In this document: positions 46,016 through 58,775 of the stretch, one piece after another | How the letters are laid out: each line of letters starts with the position of its first letter | Numbering within the stretch: position 1 is the stretch's first letter | Origin: Lepisosteus oculatus | Lineage: Eukaryota > Chordata > Actinopteri > Semionotiformes > Lepisosteidae | Assembly (NCBI RefSeq): GCF_040954835.1 | Contig: NC_090706.1 | Location: 31,815,148 to 31,879,147, forward strand | Reading direction: 5' to 3' | DNA: 64,000 bases | The notes under the pieces: model-generated | Told to the model about the DNA's origin: nothing | Seen by the model: only the letters and a program-made list of their open reading frames with translations | Databases searched by the model: none | Program-made: the position numbers and the translations under genes

Positions 46016-46499
46016 ATATCATGTATATACTGTTAAATTTAATTAGTGAAACATGACACCTAGTGGTCAGTCATATGAAATCATTTGAGAGCAGCATCTG
46101 GTGATCTCTAATAGCATGCATTGCATTACTGCGCTGTTTTAAGATAAAACAGCTTTATCTGTTGTGATCTATCAAGCTCGAAAATGATTTGATTAAATTC
46201 TTTACCTGTTACTATGGTAGTGTAGAAATACACACCTGTAATCTAAATAAAATCTGATACATTCAATTACATTGTTTTCTATGATTATATGACTATGATT
46301 ATATGATTTATATACAGTAACTGTGGATATACAGTAGAAGTCAATTCTTTTGAGCATATTGTAGGAAAAAAAATACTTCGCAATAGGATTAAAACACACA
46401 GTCACAACAACAAAAACAACAACAATATTGTGATTGTCTTTTTGTTGTTTTAGCATAACTATAAAAACAATATTTTATTGCTATTAAGAGTGTATTGTC

Positions 46500-46845
46500 T
46501 TTACCTCTCACCTTTCAATAGTTGTATCAGTAATTCCTGGTGTTTTTAAAGTGGTTATAACAGTGTGTCTAATGGCATTGCTTTTTCTGGCTTTTGTTTT
46601 TGAACTGGGAAAACAAAATCTACAGACCAGAGTCCGGCCAGGTTCCTCAGAGTTGAACCAGTTCACTGTTTTTGTGTGGAAAATTAAAGCAGCTCCACTT
46701 GATGTGATCTCCAGACCTATTTCACGCTCCCTGAAGCAGAGAATTGCTCGTGCCAAGTGGCCTTTAAAAACAGACTGATCCCCCATGCTTTTCCTTGAGG
46801 GAAATAGAAATACAGGAAAAAGTGACTGTATGAACAATTCAATTA
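46500..46845. other. Unidentified block, less AT-rich than its surroundings and open in both directions
   Basis: Open on the minus strand from 46837 to 46508 and on plus from 46551 to 46778, with higher GC than flanking DNA. Neither translation matches a family I recognise. It could be an old repeat, a decayed coding exon or a conserved non-coding element. Nothing in the sequence decides between them. Confidence 0.25.
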
Positions 46846-48735
46846 TTACACAAAACTACAAATACTTACAATCCATACAGTAGTTTATTGTGATGAAAGC
46901 TAAGAAGGTGAGGAGTTTCTTACTAAGTAAAATGAGGAGTTTCTTACGCAGTATTTGTCATTTAGCATTTTGGCTTTACTGTTGTACACCGAGTGGGATA
47001 GAAATCCGCAGAAATGTCCGAACTCCCTATAAAAATCTGTAGGTCATCTTTTACCTATTTACATAAGGATATTTCTCAGTTCAGTTATCTTGACATATGA
47101 ATTATTATAAGTCCAAAACATGTCATCTTTGTTCTTTTCTTACATCACAGATTGTTTTAACACTGTAGGAGAAAAAAACAGAAGTCTTGCTTAAATCCTG
47201 ATACATAAGAAAATAGAAGGTTAATATGAATGAAATGTTTGGATGTCTGTAACTATCAAGGATTCACCACAATATGTAGTATGTCCTTGAGCACTTTTTG
47301 AAGATGACCTAGACTCAACATGATTATAAATGCTAGAATCTGCTGGCACATCCTGGCTAAGTTGCAAAGCTTTATCACTGACTTTAAAATTTGAGATAAT
47401 GCAATATTCATAAGTCACACTTCAAGTGTTGTCTGAATGATGTAGCTTGTATTTTACAAGTATGTTAATCTTTACAATACATCATTTATATTGATGAGTA
47501 AAAAAATCAGTTGGTTTCTAGTAATGCCAATACACACCATGTATACCATGTAGGTATACCATGTACATTTTTTCTTTTTAGAATTTTGACTTTTTAAAAA
47601 GTCAGTCAAATAAAATCCAGTTGCATATGGTTTTTCTTACCACAGTTGTGGGGAGTAACTCTTACAAATGTCTAATGTTTTAGAAAACTAGAAAAGACTG
47701 TATTAGTATATAAATCATTATAACGTTCTAAATCCATTATAAATTCCAAACATTTTATGCTCAACACACAGATAACCAAGAATAAATAGCTCTGGTGCAT
47801 ATATTTGTCTCACTGTTTTGCCTTGAAATAATATCATATTATTACAGAGTAATTAAAACAAACATTCTGTATATCTCATAACTGAGATGATATCTATATA
47901 ATTCATATTAGTGGACAATCCCTTCATCACATGCAGTAGGTGACAATCAACACAGACTACAGTAACATTCCAGGTGACTATAAGAGAATTCATATACAGT
48001 ACGTACAGTAGGAGAATGTGTTCACAAAAAACATGATATAACAATCCAGGCTTTCTGTACAACTTCAAAGACAAAGGACCAAAGGTGCAGCAGCAATCAG
48101 TTCTAAGGACATTTGTGTGCTTTAATGGACTTACTGCTTTTCATCTTTGTCTGAGTTTTGCAAGGAGTCCAGATACCCAAACCAAGGTGTAAGTAGATAC
48201 GTATAACAGACAAAGACTGGACATTTTGGACAAGTTATTAATAGGTGAAAATAAAGAGATGAGAGTGTGTCAAGAATGCTGACACACTGGTAAACTGGTG
48301 AACTGGTTAATTTTGAAAAAACGTAAAATTATAGCTTAATAATCTTCTTATTAGTTGACAAACAATGCTTATTAAGACATGTTTCGATGATTCATCTTAA
48401 ATAGTCAGTCAATCATTATTTGAGCACCCTCCTGCAAAGTCAGCATTTCCAGACATTTTTGTTGCAAAGCCAGTGCTGCACTTCTGTGCCATGTAGCAGC
48501 TGCTTAATGTTTTTCTCTAGTTACCTAGTAGAGGCAAATTAATGACCCTTTCAGTTGATGATGAACTGCTGGCACCACTACAAAAACCACTGGCCAGGAA
48601 ATGTTCTGCCCAGTGCACATCTTCAACAGAAAAGGTGTTCTGTGACCAAATACTTTATACTTTATTAAAGCAAGCAAAAATTAACATTTGGATAAACACG
48701 TTGTTGTATTAAATTTGATAAGTATGATATAGGTC
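46846..48735. other. Intergenic, no gene seen
   Basis: AT-rich, with only short ORFs lacking domains. Several TACAGTA heptamers occur (for example 46874-46880 and near 48000). Confidence 0.45.
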
Positions 48736-48739
48736 TGCT

Positions 48740-48945
48740 TAAGCATAGATTTACACATGTCCACTTGCTAAAAGCTGAGCAAGGCTGAGCTTTGTCAGTA
48801 GTGGGTAGGTAGCCTTTTTAGAAAATCATGTTGCAGTAACATTGTGTTTGTGGATCAATAGGTGGCACTTCTTACTCTGGACCAAGACAGTTACAGGGGA
48901 GCCACGATGCTTTCTTTCAGATGAGATACTGTACTTTAACAATAC
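48740..48945 (+). repeat. 5S-rRNA-derived SINE (SINE3/DeuSINE type)
   Basis: AAAGCTGAGCAAGGCTGAGC followed by TTGTCAGTAGTGGGTAGG and CATGTTGCAGTAAC follows the order of 5S rRNA (AAGCTAAGCAGGG, GTTAGTACTTGGATGGGAG, GGTGCTGTAGGC). The body TCAATAGGTGGCACTTC, GGGGAGCCACGATGC and CAGATGAGAT is typical of fish 5S SINEs. Opposite orientation to the copy at 4350. Confidence 0.65.
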
Positions 48946-49367
48946 TACTTTGTCGTTAAAGTTTCTGTTGCACTGATCATAGGCGTAAGGTTGTTAAACC
49001 TGGAGTCATGGATAAATCCCACTCCAGGCTTGGACTACCTAAAGTCTACCTAAAGTTCATCCTTAGTTCAATTGGTGAGCTTATTTCATGGTTCTTCATC
49101 TGTTGTGTTGTGTGGTGTGGTGTTCGGGGGCCAGTGTGCCACTGGAAAGTTTCTATCTTTTAAAGACTGATAATTGCCTTTTTAGTTAGACATCCAAAAA
49201 ACACTTTGAGAGGTAGCTTGTGTCTATTGCGGCACTATCATGTCTGACATTTAGCAGGCCACAACCACACATGCTGGCTCAATATCTCTTACTTTACATC
49301 ACACCACATCTCTATCAACTTAATGTTGGACACTTTAATTTAACACATTTGTGGAAAGTTAGAGTTA

Positions 49368-49900
49368 TGTCATGATTGGGATTCCTCCACTTAAGGGTGC
49401 TCCGACCCTTTTGTATTTTAGTTCATTATGTGCACCTGTCCCCTGTTTGTCCATCTTTATTTAAGGCGGGAGCTCCCACTATGCCTGACTCAGCATTGGG
49501 AGATGGACGCCCGGAAGTCCAGGATAGACCCGACTGCATAAGCTTCATCATGGCGTTACGGATTTTAACTGTGTTTTATTTGGTCTTGGATGGATCACCC
49601 GGTTTTGGATTTTGGACTGCGCCCCCAGATTTTCCCCTTGGGCTGTCTGAACTTGGTTGCCTGCACCAAGCCCCCTGAGCACCGGATCACTGCCATCATG
49701 CCCCCCTGTCTGTCAACCCGTCCTGATCCTCTTCGTCTCCTCTCTGTTGTCCATCTCCGCTTACTTCTGGATACCGTCTGCATAGGGTCCTGAACTACGC
49801 TTCGTGGGAGCCTGGACTGGCTCCCATTAAAAGTCATTAATGATAAACCCTCTGTGCTGGTTGTTATTGATCGTTCTTTTTGTCCCAGATAATTACAAAT
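49368..49900 (+). mobile_element. LTR-like element (family D, copy 3)
   Basis: Starts TGTCATGATTGGG and has AAGGGTGCTCCGACCC, TTGGTCTTGGATGGATCACC, CACCGGATCACTGCC and CTGCATAGGGTCCTGAA, matching 20310-20935 on plus and 40-430 on minus. GC-rich, non-coding. Target duplication not established. Confidence 0.65.
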
Positions 49901-51077
49901 GTGCTGTGATAATAGATGGGTGGAGATCAATGCATTATTGAAGCATGGTATGTCCACTGAAAATGGTTTGTAATTTCAGTGTGGATGTCTCAGGTGTGTC
50001 AAAGCAACCATGGAAATGATCTTACTTTCCCAAGACATCTTCTGGGCTGAAATAGTATGTACAGTTATAAAGATGGAACAAACCATGCAAAAACCTCTGA
50101 AACGATAATAAAAGATTTTAGACTTGATAACATTAGAACACAAGAATATGGGCAATGCATTTTTGAGATTATGTTTGCAAGTATTTAAAAATATGTGTAT
50201 ATTCTGATTAGAAAAATTAAATAATGTACTCCTTTTAAATCTTATAATTCCCCCCTTGCTCACAATTCCCCTATTTTGTAAGTACAAGACATAAACCACA
50301 TAAATAGTACCGAAAAATAAGTACCAACAGATATTACTTTTGATCAAAGAAATAGTACATTTATTTTCTGCTGTTTTTACAAGACATAGAAAGTGTTATT
50401 TTTTTCATTTTGGATGTGTTGTAGCATAGACTTTAAGACACTAAGCTATATTTACCTAATTGAGGAATTCCCTGGTGCACATCATAAATAACACTGGCAA
50501 CAGTTTCTGGATTCCTACCAAATTATACATAAGCCATGAGTCCACTACTTAGCAAAGCTAGATGTGTACTGGCAGAGAAACCACGGTTTGGTTGCTAATA
50601 AACCATGGATAAGGCAATAATCACTTTGCATGTGAAATGAGCTTTGAAATGGCTCTGTTAAAGTGGCAAAGTTTAAGGAGGTAGCTACCCACCAATATAT
50701 TTTCACTAATATTGGGACAGCACAATGGGCAAGACTGGAAGAAGGGGTACAGGTTATGGAGACACACTTTTTACTATTTATCACTTTGCCAAAGTAAAAT
50801 GTTGTAGAGTTGTCAATGTTCATGAACAGTGTAAAAATATGTGCTCACTTCCATAGATAAAAGGAAGAGAGTTTGTCACTGCCAGCAAAACCTCCTCGTG
50901 GTGTGAACACTAAAGGACAAGTGAAAAACTGGTAAACAACGGTACATTTTTTAGAGAATGCTTTCTGCCAGCAACCTGATGATGCATGCCCACAACAAGC
51001 AGCAGAGACAAAAGGCCATTCAGGAAACTCTTCAGCTTAGAACCCTTTTTGAGCTTCAGAGGTTTACATCACAATAT
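49901..51077. other. Intergenic, no gene seen
   Basis: AT-rich. The longest frame (50347-49976, minus) has no domain and no splice context. Confidence 0.4.
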
Positions 51078-51960
51078 TGTTACTAACTTGGGGTTACGGA
51101 AATCGAGAAAATCAGGCCGAGCGGATAAATCAATAAATAATCATAACCCCCTACCTGTTAATGATATCTGCCAAAAATATACCAAAGCAGTTGGTATAAC
51201 TGGAGGCACATGATATTTTTGGCACTGGTTTGGTGAAAAAAGTAATAGTTCAGGCACAATTGGTTAAGCAAATATTTATTAAAAATGACAATACACACAC
51301 TAAACAACATAAAACACAAACATACAACAGACAAGTTATGCTACAGTATGTATAGATTTACAAATAAGGCTCAATGTCCTCACTTCCCAGAAAAACCTCA
51401 GACTGTTACCAAGTATTCAAACTCTATAATGCTTACAAAAGCAAAAAATAAGAGATAAGCTGCCTACTAAACTAAATAGAATACTGTCTGTTATACACAT
51501 TTCTCCCTCTGTAACTCAGATGCCACCAAATGAATGGGAACCTCTCTCCCTATTCTAAAAATGCACCCACGACCCAGGAAAGGCTGTTTTTAACCAAGGG
51601 ATTCTTTACGCAGGAAATCAGAGTTCCTTAAAAACCACAGAATAACTCACTTTACAGAGGTTCAAATAATTAGCTCCAATCTGGTGGTTGATCTGGAACA
51701 AGGAGCTTGAGCCTCAGATATCTTTCTTGTAGTCTTGTCTGTTCTTCTTCTTCCAACCTTTTTATGCTCTGTTCCTGGACCATTAATTGACACTTAATGA
51801 TTTACCCGGAACTTAATTAACTAAGGTAAACCAAGGTAAACTTCACAATTACTTAGATCACTGAATCTGGACCCCCTACATCTAAGACACACATCCCCTT
51901 GCTTTGAAGAAGGAGATGTTGACACCAGTCAGGTTTCTTAGAGACACTTCTGTAGTCACT
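51078..51960 (+). mobile_element. Solo LTR candidate (family B, copy 2)
   Basis: Begins TGTTAC and follows the same motif order as 15564-16640: GGCCGAGCGGATAAATCAAT, AAGCAGTTGGTATAAC, GTTCAGGCACAATTGG, AATGACAATACACACACTAA, TGCTCTGTTCCTGGACC, GGTAAACCAAGGTAAACTTC and TTAGAGACACTTC. Shorter than copy 1 by internal deletions. The 3' boundary is not clear and no target duplication was found. Confidence 0.6.
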
Positions 51961-52144
51961 TATCACTGTAATCATATTTTTATTTATTTGAGGGTTTTTA
52001 TTGAGTATAAGAAAGATGAGTGAGGAAAAATGTACAAAGAAAAGGGATTAGTGCATGAAATATATAGCTTTGAAATTACACCAGGAATGATTATGATTTA
52101 AAAAAGCTGAGGTGAAAGTCTTATGTTATCATCCAACCTACTGC

Positions 52145-52545
52145 TGTTACAAACTTCATTAAAATGAAGCCTTGCATCTGGGCAGAGGCAACATTGACAG
52201 CAACCTCTTTCTGGACTGAACAGTAAACTGATACATCTGTTCTTTTTCTTTTCCCGTTTACAACCGTTTTTGTGCAATATATGCCAGGGACCTGTGCAAT
52301 ACATTTATATTTATAGTCATATTGTGCAATACAACTTTTTTGTGTACTGTTCTGTTCTGGTTTGTTCTTTGTGTGTTCTGGACTGTGAGTAACTCTTCTT
52401 AGTGCACTTCTCACTTTACTGATTGCATTGTATGTATTGTATTATTAGTATTGTATCATTCCTTACACTGTGGCTGTGTCGTCTGTATTAAGCTGCTGTT
52501 GCACTGCAATTTCCCTCATGGGATCAATAAAGTATCTACCTGTCT
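52145..52545 (+). repeat. LINE 3'-end fragment with ATCAATAAAGTATCTA tail (copy 1)
   Basis: From 52289 on it is about 90 percent identical by eye to 53627-53886: CCTGTGCAATACATTTATAT, GTTCTGTTCTGGTTTGTTC, TGCACTTCTCACT, GTATTGTATCATT and GATCAATAAAGTATCTA. The tail type is that of a fish non-LTR retrotransposon. The part before 52289 is probably more of the same element. Confidence 0.65.
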
Positions 52546-53626
52546 AAAATGAGAAAAAAACAGTGAGGGTAGTGAGGACTGATGTTCTTCAATATACAGA
52601 CATATACAGATTGAGTCCAGTACATACTGTTTATGTGTACACACACTTATTGTATATGCATACACATGTATGTTCAAAAAGAAATAAATTAATAAATACA
52701 CTTAACAAGTAGAAAAAACAAGTTTTATTATTCATCAAAGTCCTGGTTCACATCAATACATTTATATTGCCACTTCACAAGTAAATAAAATGAAGTCAGT
52801 GACTGTTAAAGAGTGAAACCAGTGGTAATTGGTTTATTAGTGTTACACAAAGGTGCTCTTCGAGAACAGTTTGGGAAATTGTATTTATGGCAGTAGTAAT
52901 GGTATTTGGTATTATTTGAAGAGAATAGCAAGAGAATGCTTCAATCAGAAAAACTAATGGTTTCAGAGTGAGTGTTTCTTTTAAAAATCCACATATTTGG
53001 ACTGTTTCAACCAACTCCCATTTAGATAACCAATGAGAAAAACACTTACTGTAGCTTGTAAGGAAAGGGAGAACCTTTGACTCAGCACAATGATTCCACT
53101 TATTTCTTAAGAGGTCCCAGGATTTTTTTTTCTATCTTAGCTGATAACAACATTTAATTGTGTGAAACATGGCTTATTTTAGTCAGTCATTTTATTGGGT
53201 AGTGCTACTGACCCAGAACTGTTCACTAAATTTGCATAGGCTACAGAATTCAAGTACTGTATCTTATTGAGTTGTAAAAGTACTGTGCCACTGTGCCAAA
53301 TTACTTAGTAATTTTACAGTGCAAAAGGATTTAAAGAAAATAAAAAAGTCTGAGGTCATAGTTTGCTCATTAAAATTTGAATCAAACTCAGTTCGTATAG
53401 GTTTATATTTGTTCTACTATAGATCCCCATTCTAATGCCAGATTTAATATTCACAGTTTCTAGTTGAGAAAATTTCATTGCATGACTTGTTTACATCTAG
53501 AAGTATATTAATTAAAAATAGAGTTAAAGTTTTACATAAGAGCCATGATAATGAATGACATCCTTCTTTGAAAAGAAAATGGAATATTTACCAGACAAGA
53601 TGACTAAAACTAATAAAAACTAATAT

Positions 53627-53890
53627 GACCTGTGCAATACATTTATATTTATTGTCATATTGTGCAATATGACATTTTTGCTTACTGTTCTGTTCTGGTT
53701 TGTTCTTTGTGTGTTCTGGACTGTAAGTAACTGTTCTTAGTGCACTTCTCACTGTACTGATTGTATTGTATTGTATGTATTGTATTATTAGTATTGTATC
53801 ATTTGTTGCACTGTGGCTGTGTTGTCTGTGTTGAGCTGCTGTTGCACTGCAATTTCCGTCCTGGGATCAATAAAGTATCTATCTATGCTG
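53627..53890 (+). repeat. LINE 3'-end fragment with ATCAATAAAGTATCTA tail (copy 2)
   Basis: Near-identical to the end of copy 1, ending GATCAATAAAGTATCTATCT. Same orientation, about 1.3 kb away. 5'-truncated, as usual for LINE insertions. Confidence 0.65.
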
Positions 53891-55806
53891 ATTCATTAAA
53901 TTATTTTAAGTAAAATTAATACAAAACTAAGCAATAGTTTGATTTTCCTTTTCTCAGTTACTATTTTATTGAGTAATGTTCAAGTGTGTAAATGAAGGGA
54001 CAAAGAGAAATAAAATACAAATAACACAGGAAAGCAAGAGGTAAATCTTTAATCCATTAAAATAATTATGTTTGTGACTATACAGTATATCAGCAACAAA
54101 ATATACTGAATCAACCATTCCTTGTTTAAACAATAATGTTTCTAGAACCATAGCAATACTTACATTTTTGTACTATAATTTGTATTCAAATATACTGTAT
54201 GAATGCTCATTCAGGTGTATGTCCATTTTGTGATAAATGTACTTTACCTTCAAATAAGAAAAACAAACTATCACAGAACACATTCCCAGAAATAAATATC
54301 CATAAAATGGAAGATGAAATTAGTATGTTTGAAGCAGAAAACTGGCTAGGGATAGTCAAAGAGAAATGTTTATTGAAGAATTTAGATCAAGTATTTATCT
54401 GGCATTTGACCGATAAAATGAATAGGTCACAATTATGGTACAGTATATAAGTTATACATAGAAAGAAAAATACAGAGGTCATTAAATTCTAAACTATTTA
54501 AACTAATTATTGAATTGTAATATGTCCCATTCCTGGTCAATTTAAATTATACAGAACAGAGCATTCCCTGGTGTTTCTAAAACTGCAATTCCTGAATATG
54601 TTCCAATTTGGGACAAGAATGCTATTTGTATTCTGATATTACTGATAAAAAAGGTAATAACTCCTACTGAGATTGAAAAAATTAATACATGTAAGACTTA
54701 GTAATAAGAAAGAGTAAAAATCAATACCAGAGGGAGGATTCTGTGCTCCAGAAAGTAATTTACTTTTTGTTCATTTTTAGTAATTTTTTTTTTTAATTTC
54801 AATATTAGCATAGCTATTACTCTGGCCTTAAAATTAACTAAATATATTGATGTTCTAAAGCGTGCCTGCTACACACAAGCTGTATGTGGATATACATACA
54901 TATTCTAAAAGTATTTAATGACATACTCTAAGCAACAGATATTCTGACCATCTAAGAAAATTAAGAACAAGAAACTGTTACAAATGAGAAAGAGGCCATC
55001 AGGCTGTCATACTTGCTTGGTTGTGGTATTTGGTGCTTGAAAGCTACCTTAAACAAGGATCTTTTTTTAGTAGTCTTCTACCTTTGACTTTCTTATTCCC
55101 AATTAATTTATTTTATTAGAATTCCCTGACAACTATTTCAATTCTCCTGGTTTAACAGATGCTGAGTAAAACTTAAACCATTTCACACAGGATAGCAATT
55201 TCAAATGAAGAACTGTCAGAGAAAAAAAAAGTGCAGAATGTAAGATTCACCAAGAAGAGACTCTAACCTGCCTGATTTCCCCCAGGCTAAATTTTAAAAG
55301 TATGCTCCTGGTGAAGTAGAATTGAGTGATTTCCACGTCTTTCACATTATGCTGAGGTAAACAGTAGTTTTTTTTATTATTTTTAATTAGATTTATTTTT
55401 ACACACACATTACAGATTTACTAGTTAACTTGAAGCATGACACTATATAAAATGAAAAATGTACAGAGACCATTCAGTCTACAATAAGTGCTTCCAGATC
55501 TATATAGTAGTATTAAGATATACCCTGATTACCAAATAAAGAAAGAAGAATGAATTCAGAGAAAGAGAACTTCAAGGTCGCTTTTTTGTTAATGCACATT
55601 CAGTTCTTTACGTACAGTGGACTGACATTACATTGACATTACGTCAGCTTTATATCTGAAGCATGGTGATGACAATGGGAAAGTCAAGGCCAAACCACTG
55701 CACAGTTTTGGCTCCCTGTTGCTGTGTGTTTGAGTGGATACTGACAGAAATGCTTTTTTTTGGGATGACTCATTAGCCAACTAGCCATTCGGCTTTGATC
55801 TCCCAC
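53891..55806. other. Non-coding stretch with one unexplained frame
   Basis: The plus frame 54199-54450 begins with CPFCDKC, a Cys pattern sometimes seen in LINE zinc knuckles, then a hydrophilic stretch. Too short to classify. Otherwise AT-rich with nothing recognised. Confidence 0.35.
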
Positions 55807-57636
55807 TCATTTTAACACTTCAGGTGAGGATGTTGTCTCTGAGACATCAGAGGCCTCCTGAAATGGGAGCAAAGATCCGTAAACAACAGTCAGAAAGACA
55901 GCTTGGAATAGTGTTAATAAGCAGAAATACACTGTATGTTATTTTGTTCCATAGTTTCCAAACTTTGCAAACTAAAGTGCAGTTGAACTGTATGTTTAGC
56001 TTATAGTTTATAGTTATAAGCTTAAACTTTGTATCATAGCTTTATAGTTATACAGGTTGGTTGATTTCTTCTTGTTCAATATGTAGTAAAGCTAATACTA
56101 ATAATACTATTAAGATATACCATGAAGAAAAAACAGACTGACACAGAGAGAACTACAAAGTTGATCTTGTTGAGAAAAGCTTGCTTTGCAGCAAAACTTA
56201 CCTTAAGTTTCTCTAGTTCTGTCTTCCCTGGCAGGGATTTCTGGGGAGTGTGAAAGGCCTGTGATGTGGGAGAAATTATTTTTTTAAACTGCTGTGAATC
56301 TTCCTATATATTATAGGATATACAGAAAGGGAAAAGTCATATTTTTCTAGGCAACATCCATTACTTACTAACTTATTAATCCTGAAATTCAGAATATTTC
56401 ACTGATATTTGTAATATTTTTTAATATATATTTGATTCATTCTATAATAATACATTTTCAGATCACATTTGTGCAATGAATATTCAGGATACCCCAATGA
56501 TTCTTGTTTTATTTTACCAAAAGACAATGAAGTCATTCAATTTTGAGGTATCTTACCATTTTTCTAGTTATTGTTGTAAGTGTTATTAGTAATAGTTATT
56601 TTTCAATATATGGTCTTGGTGAGAACAATGAAGAACAGTCACTTTTTGTAGAACACTGATACCTTTTTAGCTTGTTGGATCTCCTCAGTGGATTTGGACC
56701 TGTTTTTCACAGTCTGTTTCTGAGGAGAGGAAGATTGGCACTAGGAGAGAAAGAAATTGATAAATACTGATATAAAAATCAACAGTCATACATTTGAAGT
56801 TTGATTTCATTGCATACAGTTATTCTTACAAAACAAGGTGGAGTGTTTTAGCACACAGAGACCTACAGTATATGGATGATAAAGTACAGACAGCTTTGGT
56901 GAAACATGATTCAAACTTAATCATTGCAAAGCCAAATGGAATACTGTGTTTACATTTAGCAAGAGAAACGTTCATAACTAGTAACATCAGTAGAATTCAT
57001 GGGATGGAATCTCTCATTCTAACTATAAAAATATATGTACCGTATATGCACTGTACAGAAGAAACACAATGATTTAAAGAAAATATTGAAGTATAGATAT
57101 GGAACAAAATAATATAAAATATGAGAAAAATACATATCAAAACACTTTTTATTCACTATGAAACATGAGAAATTAAAATATTACAAAGCTAATAATGAGT
57201 GTGATTTCCATGAGCATTGCCAGTATTCTAACAGCCTTGACACATAGACCCGAGCAGCCACTGGATAATTTGTTGTAGCCTTTGGACAGATTGTGAACAT
57301 TGTGCTTTTTGGACTTTGTTAGCCTTTTGGTGTTGAACACATTATTGTTGTTTTTTTTTTCAATTACACAACTATATCAATATTTTTTTTCTTAGATTGT
57401 CACTAACAATGGGCAATTCCAAATGAATTTACATGGGACTCTAAGGATAAAGTATTTGTGTGTTATTCCCGAGTTGTTCTGTCAGAATTCATTAACATTT
57501 TGTGCCCATATATATGTAAGTGCTTTGATCGAACTATAGATGTGGCTTGAATTTAATTCTTTCTGAGAAACAGAATGAAAACATATTTAAATAAGAAAAA
57601 ATCTATCCAGTTTTTTTTTTTTACCTTTGGGTCCAT
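55807..57636 (-). CDS. Candidate small gene, 4 coding exons, 58 aa, unidentified
   Basis: Four exon-like blocks lie in order on the minus strand: 57636-57625 (ATG, encodes MDPK), 56719-56663, 56258-56202 and 55857-55807 (ends in TGA). Each internal boundary has a good AG acceptor (ACATCACAG, CCATTTCAG) and GT donor (AAGGTAAAA, AAGGTATCA, AAGGTAAGT). All introns are phase 0, and both middle exons are exactly 57 nt. An in-frame TGA six codons upstream supports the ATG. The predicted product is hydrophilic, rich in Lys, Ser, Thr and Glu, with no signal peptide or membrane segment, so it is probably intrinsically disordered. Exon 2 has a second upstream acceptor that would add 21 nt in frame. I do not recognise the protein. 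A faint ordered likeness to the N-terminal region of calpastatin (KKQ-VK, HT--KSLP, ASD) is noted only as a lead. It could also be a decayed gene fragment or a chance alignment of splice-like sites. Confidence 0.42.
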
Positions 57637-58439
57637 AGCTGAAAAGTCACTTCAGAGATTGACGGTGCTTTGGAATATTCACACAACTTTCTACCCTCTG
57701 GAACAATGATATCTATGGAAGTAAAATATGCAATCAGTAGTAACACATTTGTTTCTCAGTTGTAAGGTAGATTATCGGAAACACTTTAGAGATGAGTGTG
57801 GATAATCTTGTACTAACTGATGCCTATTAATGTTAAGTACCATGCCTTAAAACAAAACAGATTATCCTGATGTATTATTATACATTTCTTTAATTGAAAA
57901 TTAATTTTAACACATTGTTATACATTTGTAATGTGCTATTTGAAATCCCTCAACAATATTTATAGTCATGTAGTAAGTTTTTCTCTCCACTAGAGGGTTG
58001 TGTATCCTTATATGAAGTAGGAAAGCTTTTACCTATTATACATTATATATAAATTGGACAACTGTCTACCAAAATGTGTCCCACACAAAATATCATACTA
58101 CTGAAGTGAAAAGGCTTCCCTGTTTCCTCTGTGGCAATCAACAAAACTTTATAAAATCAGCATTTCCATTATGTGTATATAACCTCTTCTTTAAAATATT
58201 GAAGAGATCGGTTTCTAAACTACATACAGTACATATGAAGTGGAATTCAGCATGTAAACACAGAAGTAGACACATGTAGTTTCATTGACATAGTGTGTCA
58301 CAATCGTCCTTAGTTATAAAGCTGAAATTCACTTTACATTCCACCTACAATATATTAACAATCATCAGATGCACCAGAATTCTTATTTCTTATTATTATA
58401 ACAGCAAAACTCACAGTCTGTCCCTCCTTCACCATGAAG
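57637..58439. other. 5' flank of the candidate small gene
   Basis: A possible acceptor (CATTGTTCCAG on minus, near 57702) would place a 5' UTR exon boundary just upstream of the ATG. No promoter motif called. Confidence 0.3.
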
Positions 58440-58775
58440 GGAGCATCTTTATTGTGAATAGTAAACTTTGCAATCGCAGGAAGCCAGAACCTATCCTAGC
58501 TAGAAACAGGCCCAAGGCAGGATACACCCTGGATGGGATGCCAGTCAATTACAGGCCACACACAAAAACAACACGCACACCATTTTCTCAGAAGCCAATT
58601 AATCTATCAGTATGTCTTTGCACTGTGGGTGGAAACTGAAGCACCTGGCTAAAACCCACGTCAACACAGGGAGAACATATTGTCCAAACTACACATAGAC
58701 AGCACCACAGGAAATTAACCCGGGGTTCCAGCTCAGAGAAGCAGCAATGCTAACCACATGAGCATTTTTCTCATG
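58440..58775 (+). repeat. L2-like LINE 3'-end fragment
   Basis: Motif series CAGGATACACCCTGGATGGG, GCCAGTCAATTACAGGCCAC, AGCCAATTAATCTATCAGTA, CTTTGCACTGTGGGTGGAAA, CAACACAGGGAGAACATAT, ACCCGGGGTTCCAGCTC and GCAATGCTAACCACATGAG. The most complete of the four L2-like copies at its 3' end. Confidence 0.75.

Noticed and set aside
48740-48945. A possible 5S rRNA gene
   Set aside because: Only the central promoter-like part of 5S is present, diverged and fused to a SINE body; it is a retroposon.
54199-54450. A CPFCDKC zinc-ribbon-like small protein
   Set aside because: Only one Cys cluster, no partner motif and no splice support; more likely LINE debris or chance.
58295-58639. Plus-strand 114-aa frame
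   Set aside because: The second half is L2-like repeat sequence; the first half is AT-rich with no domain.
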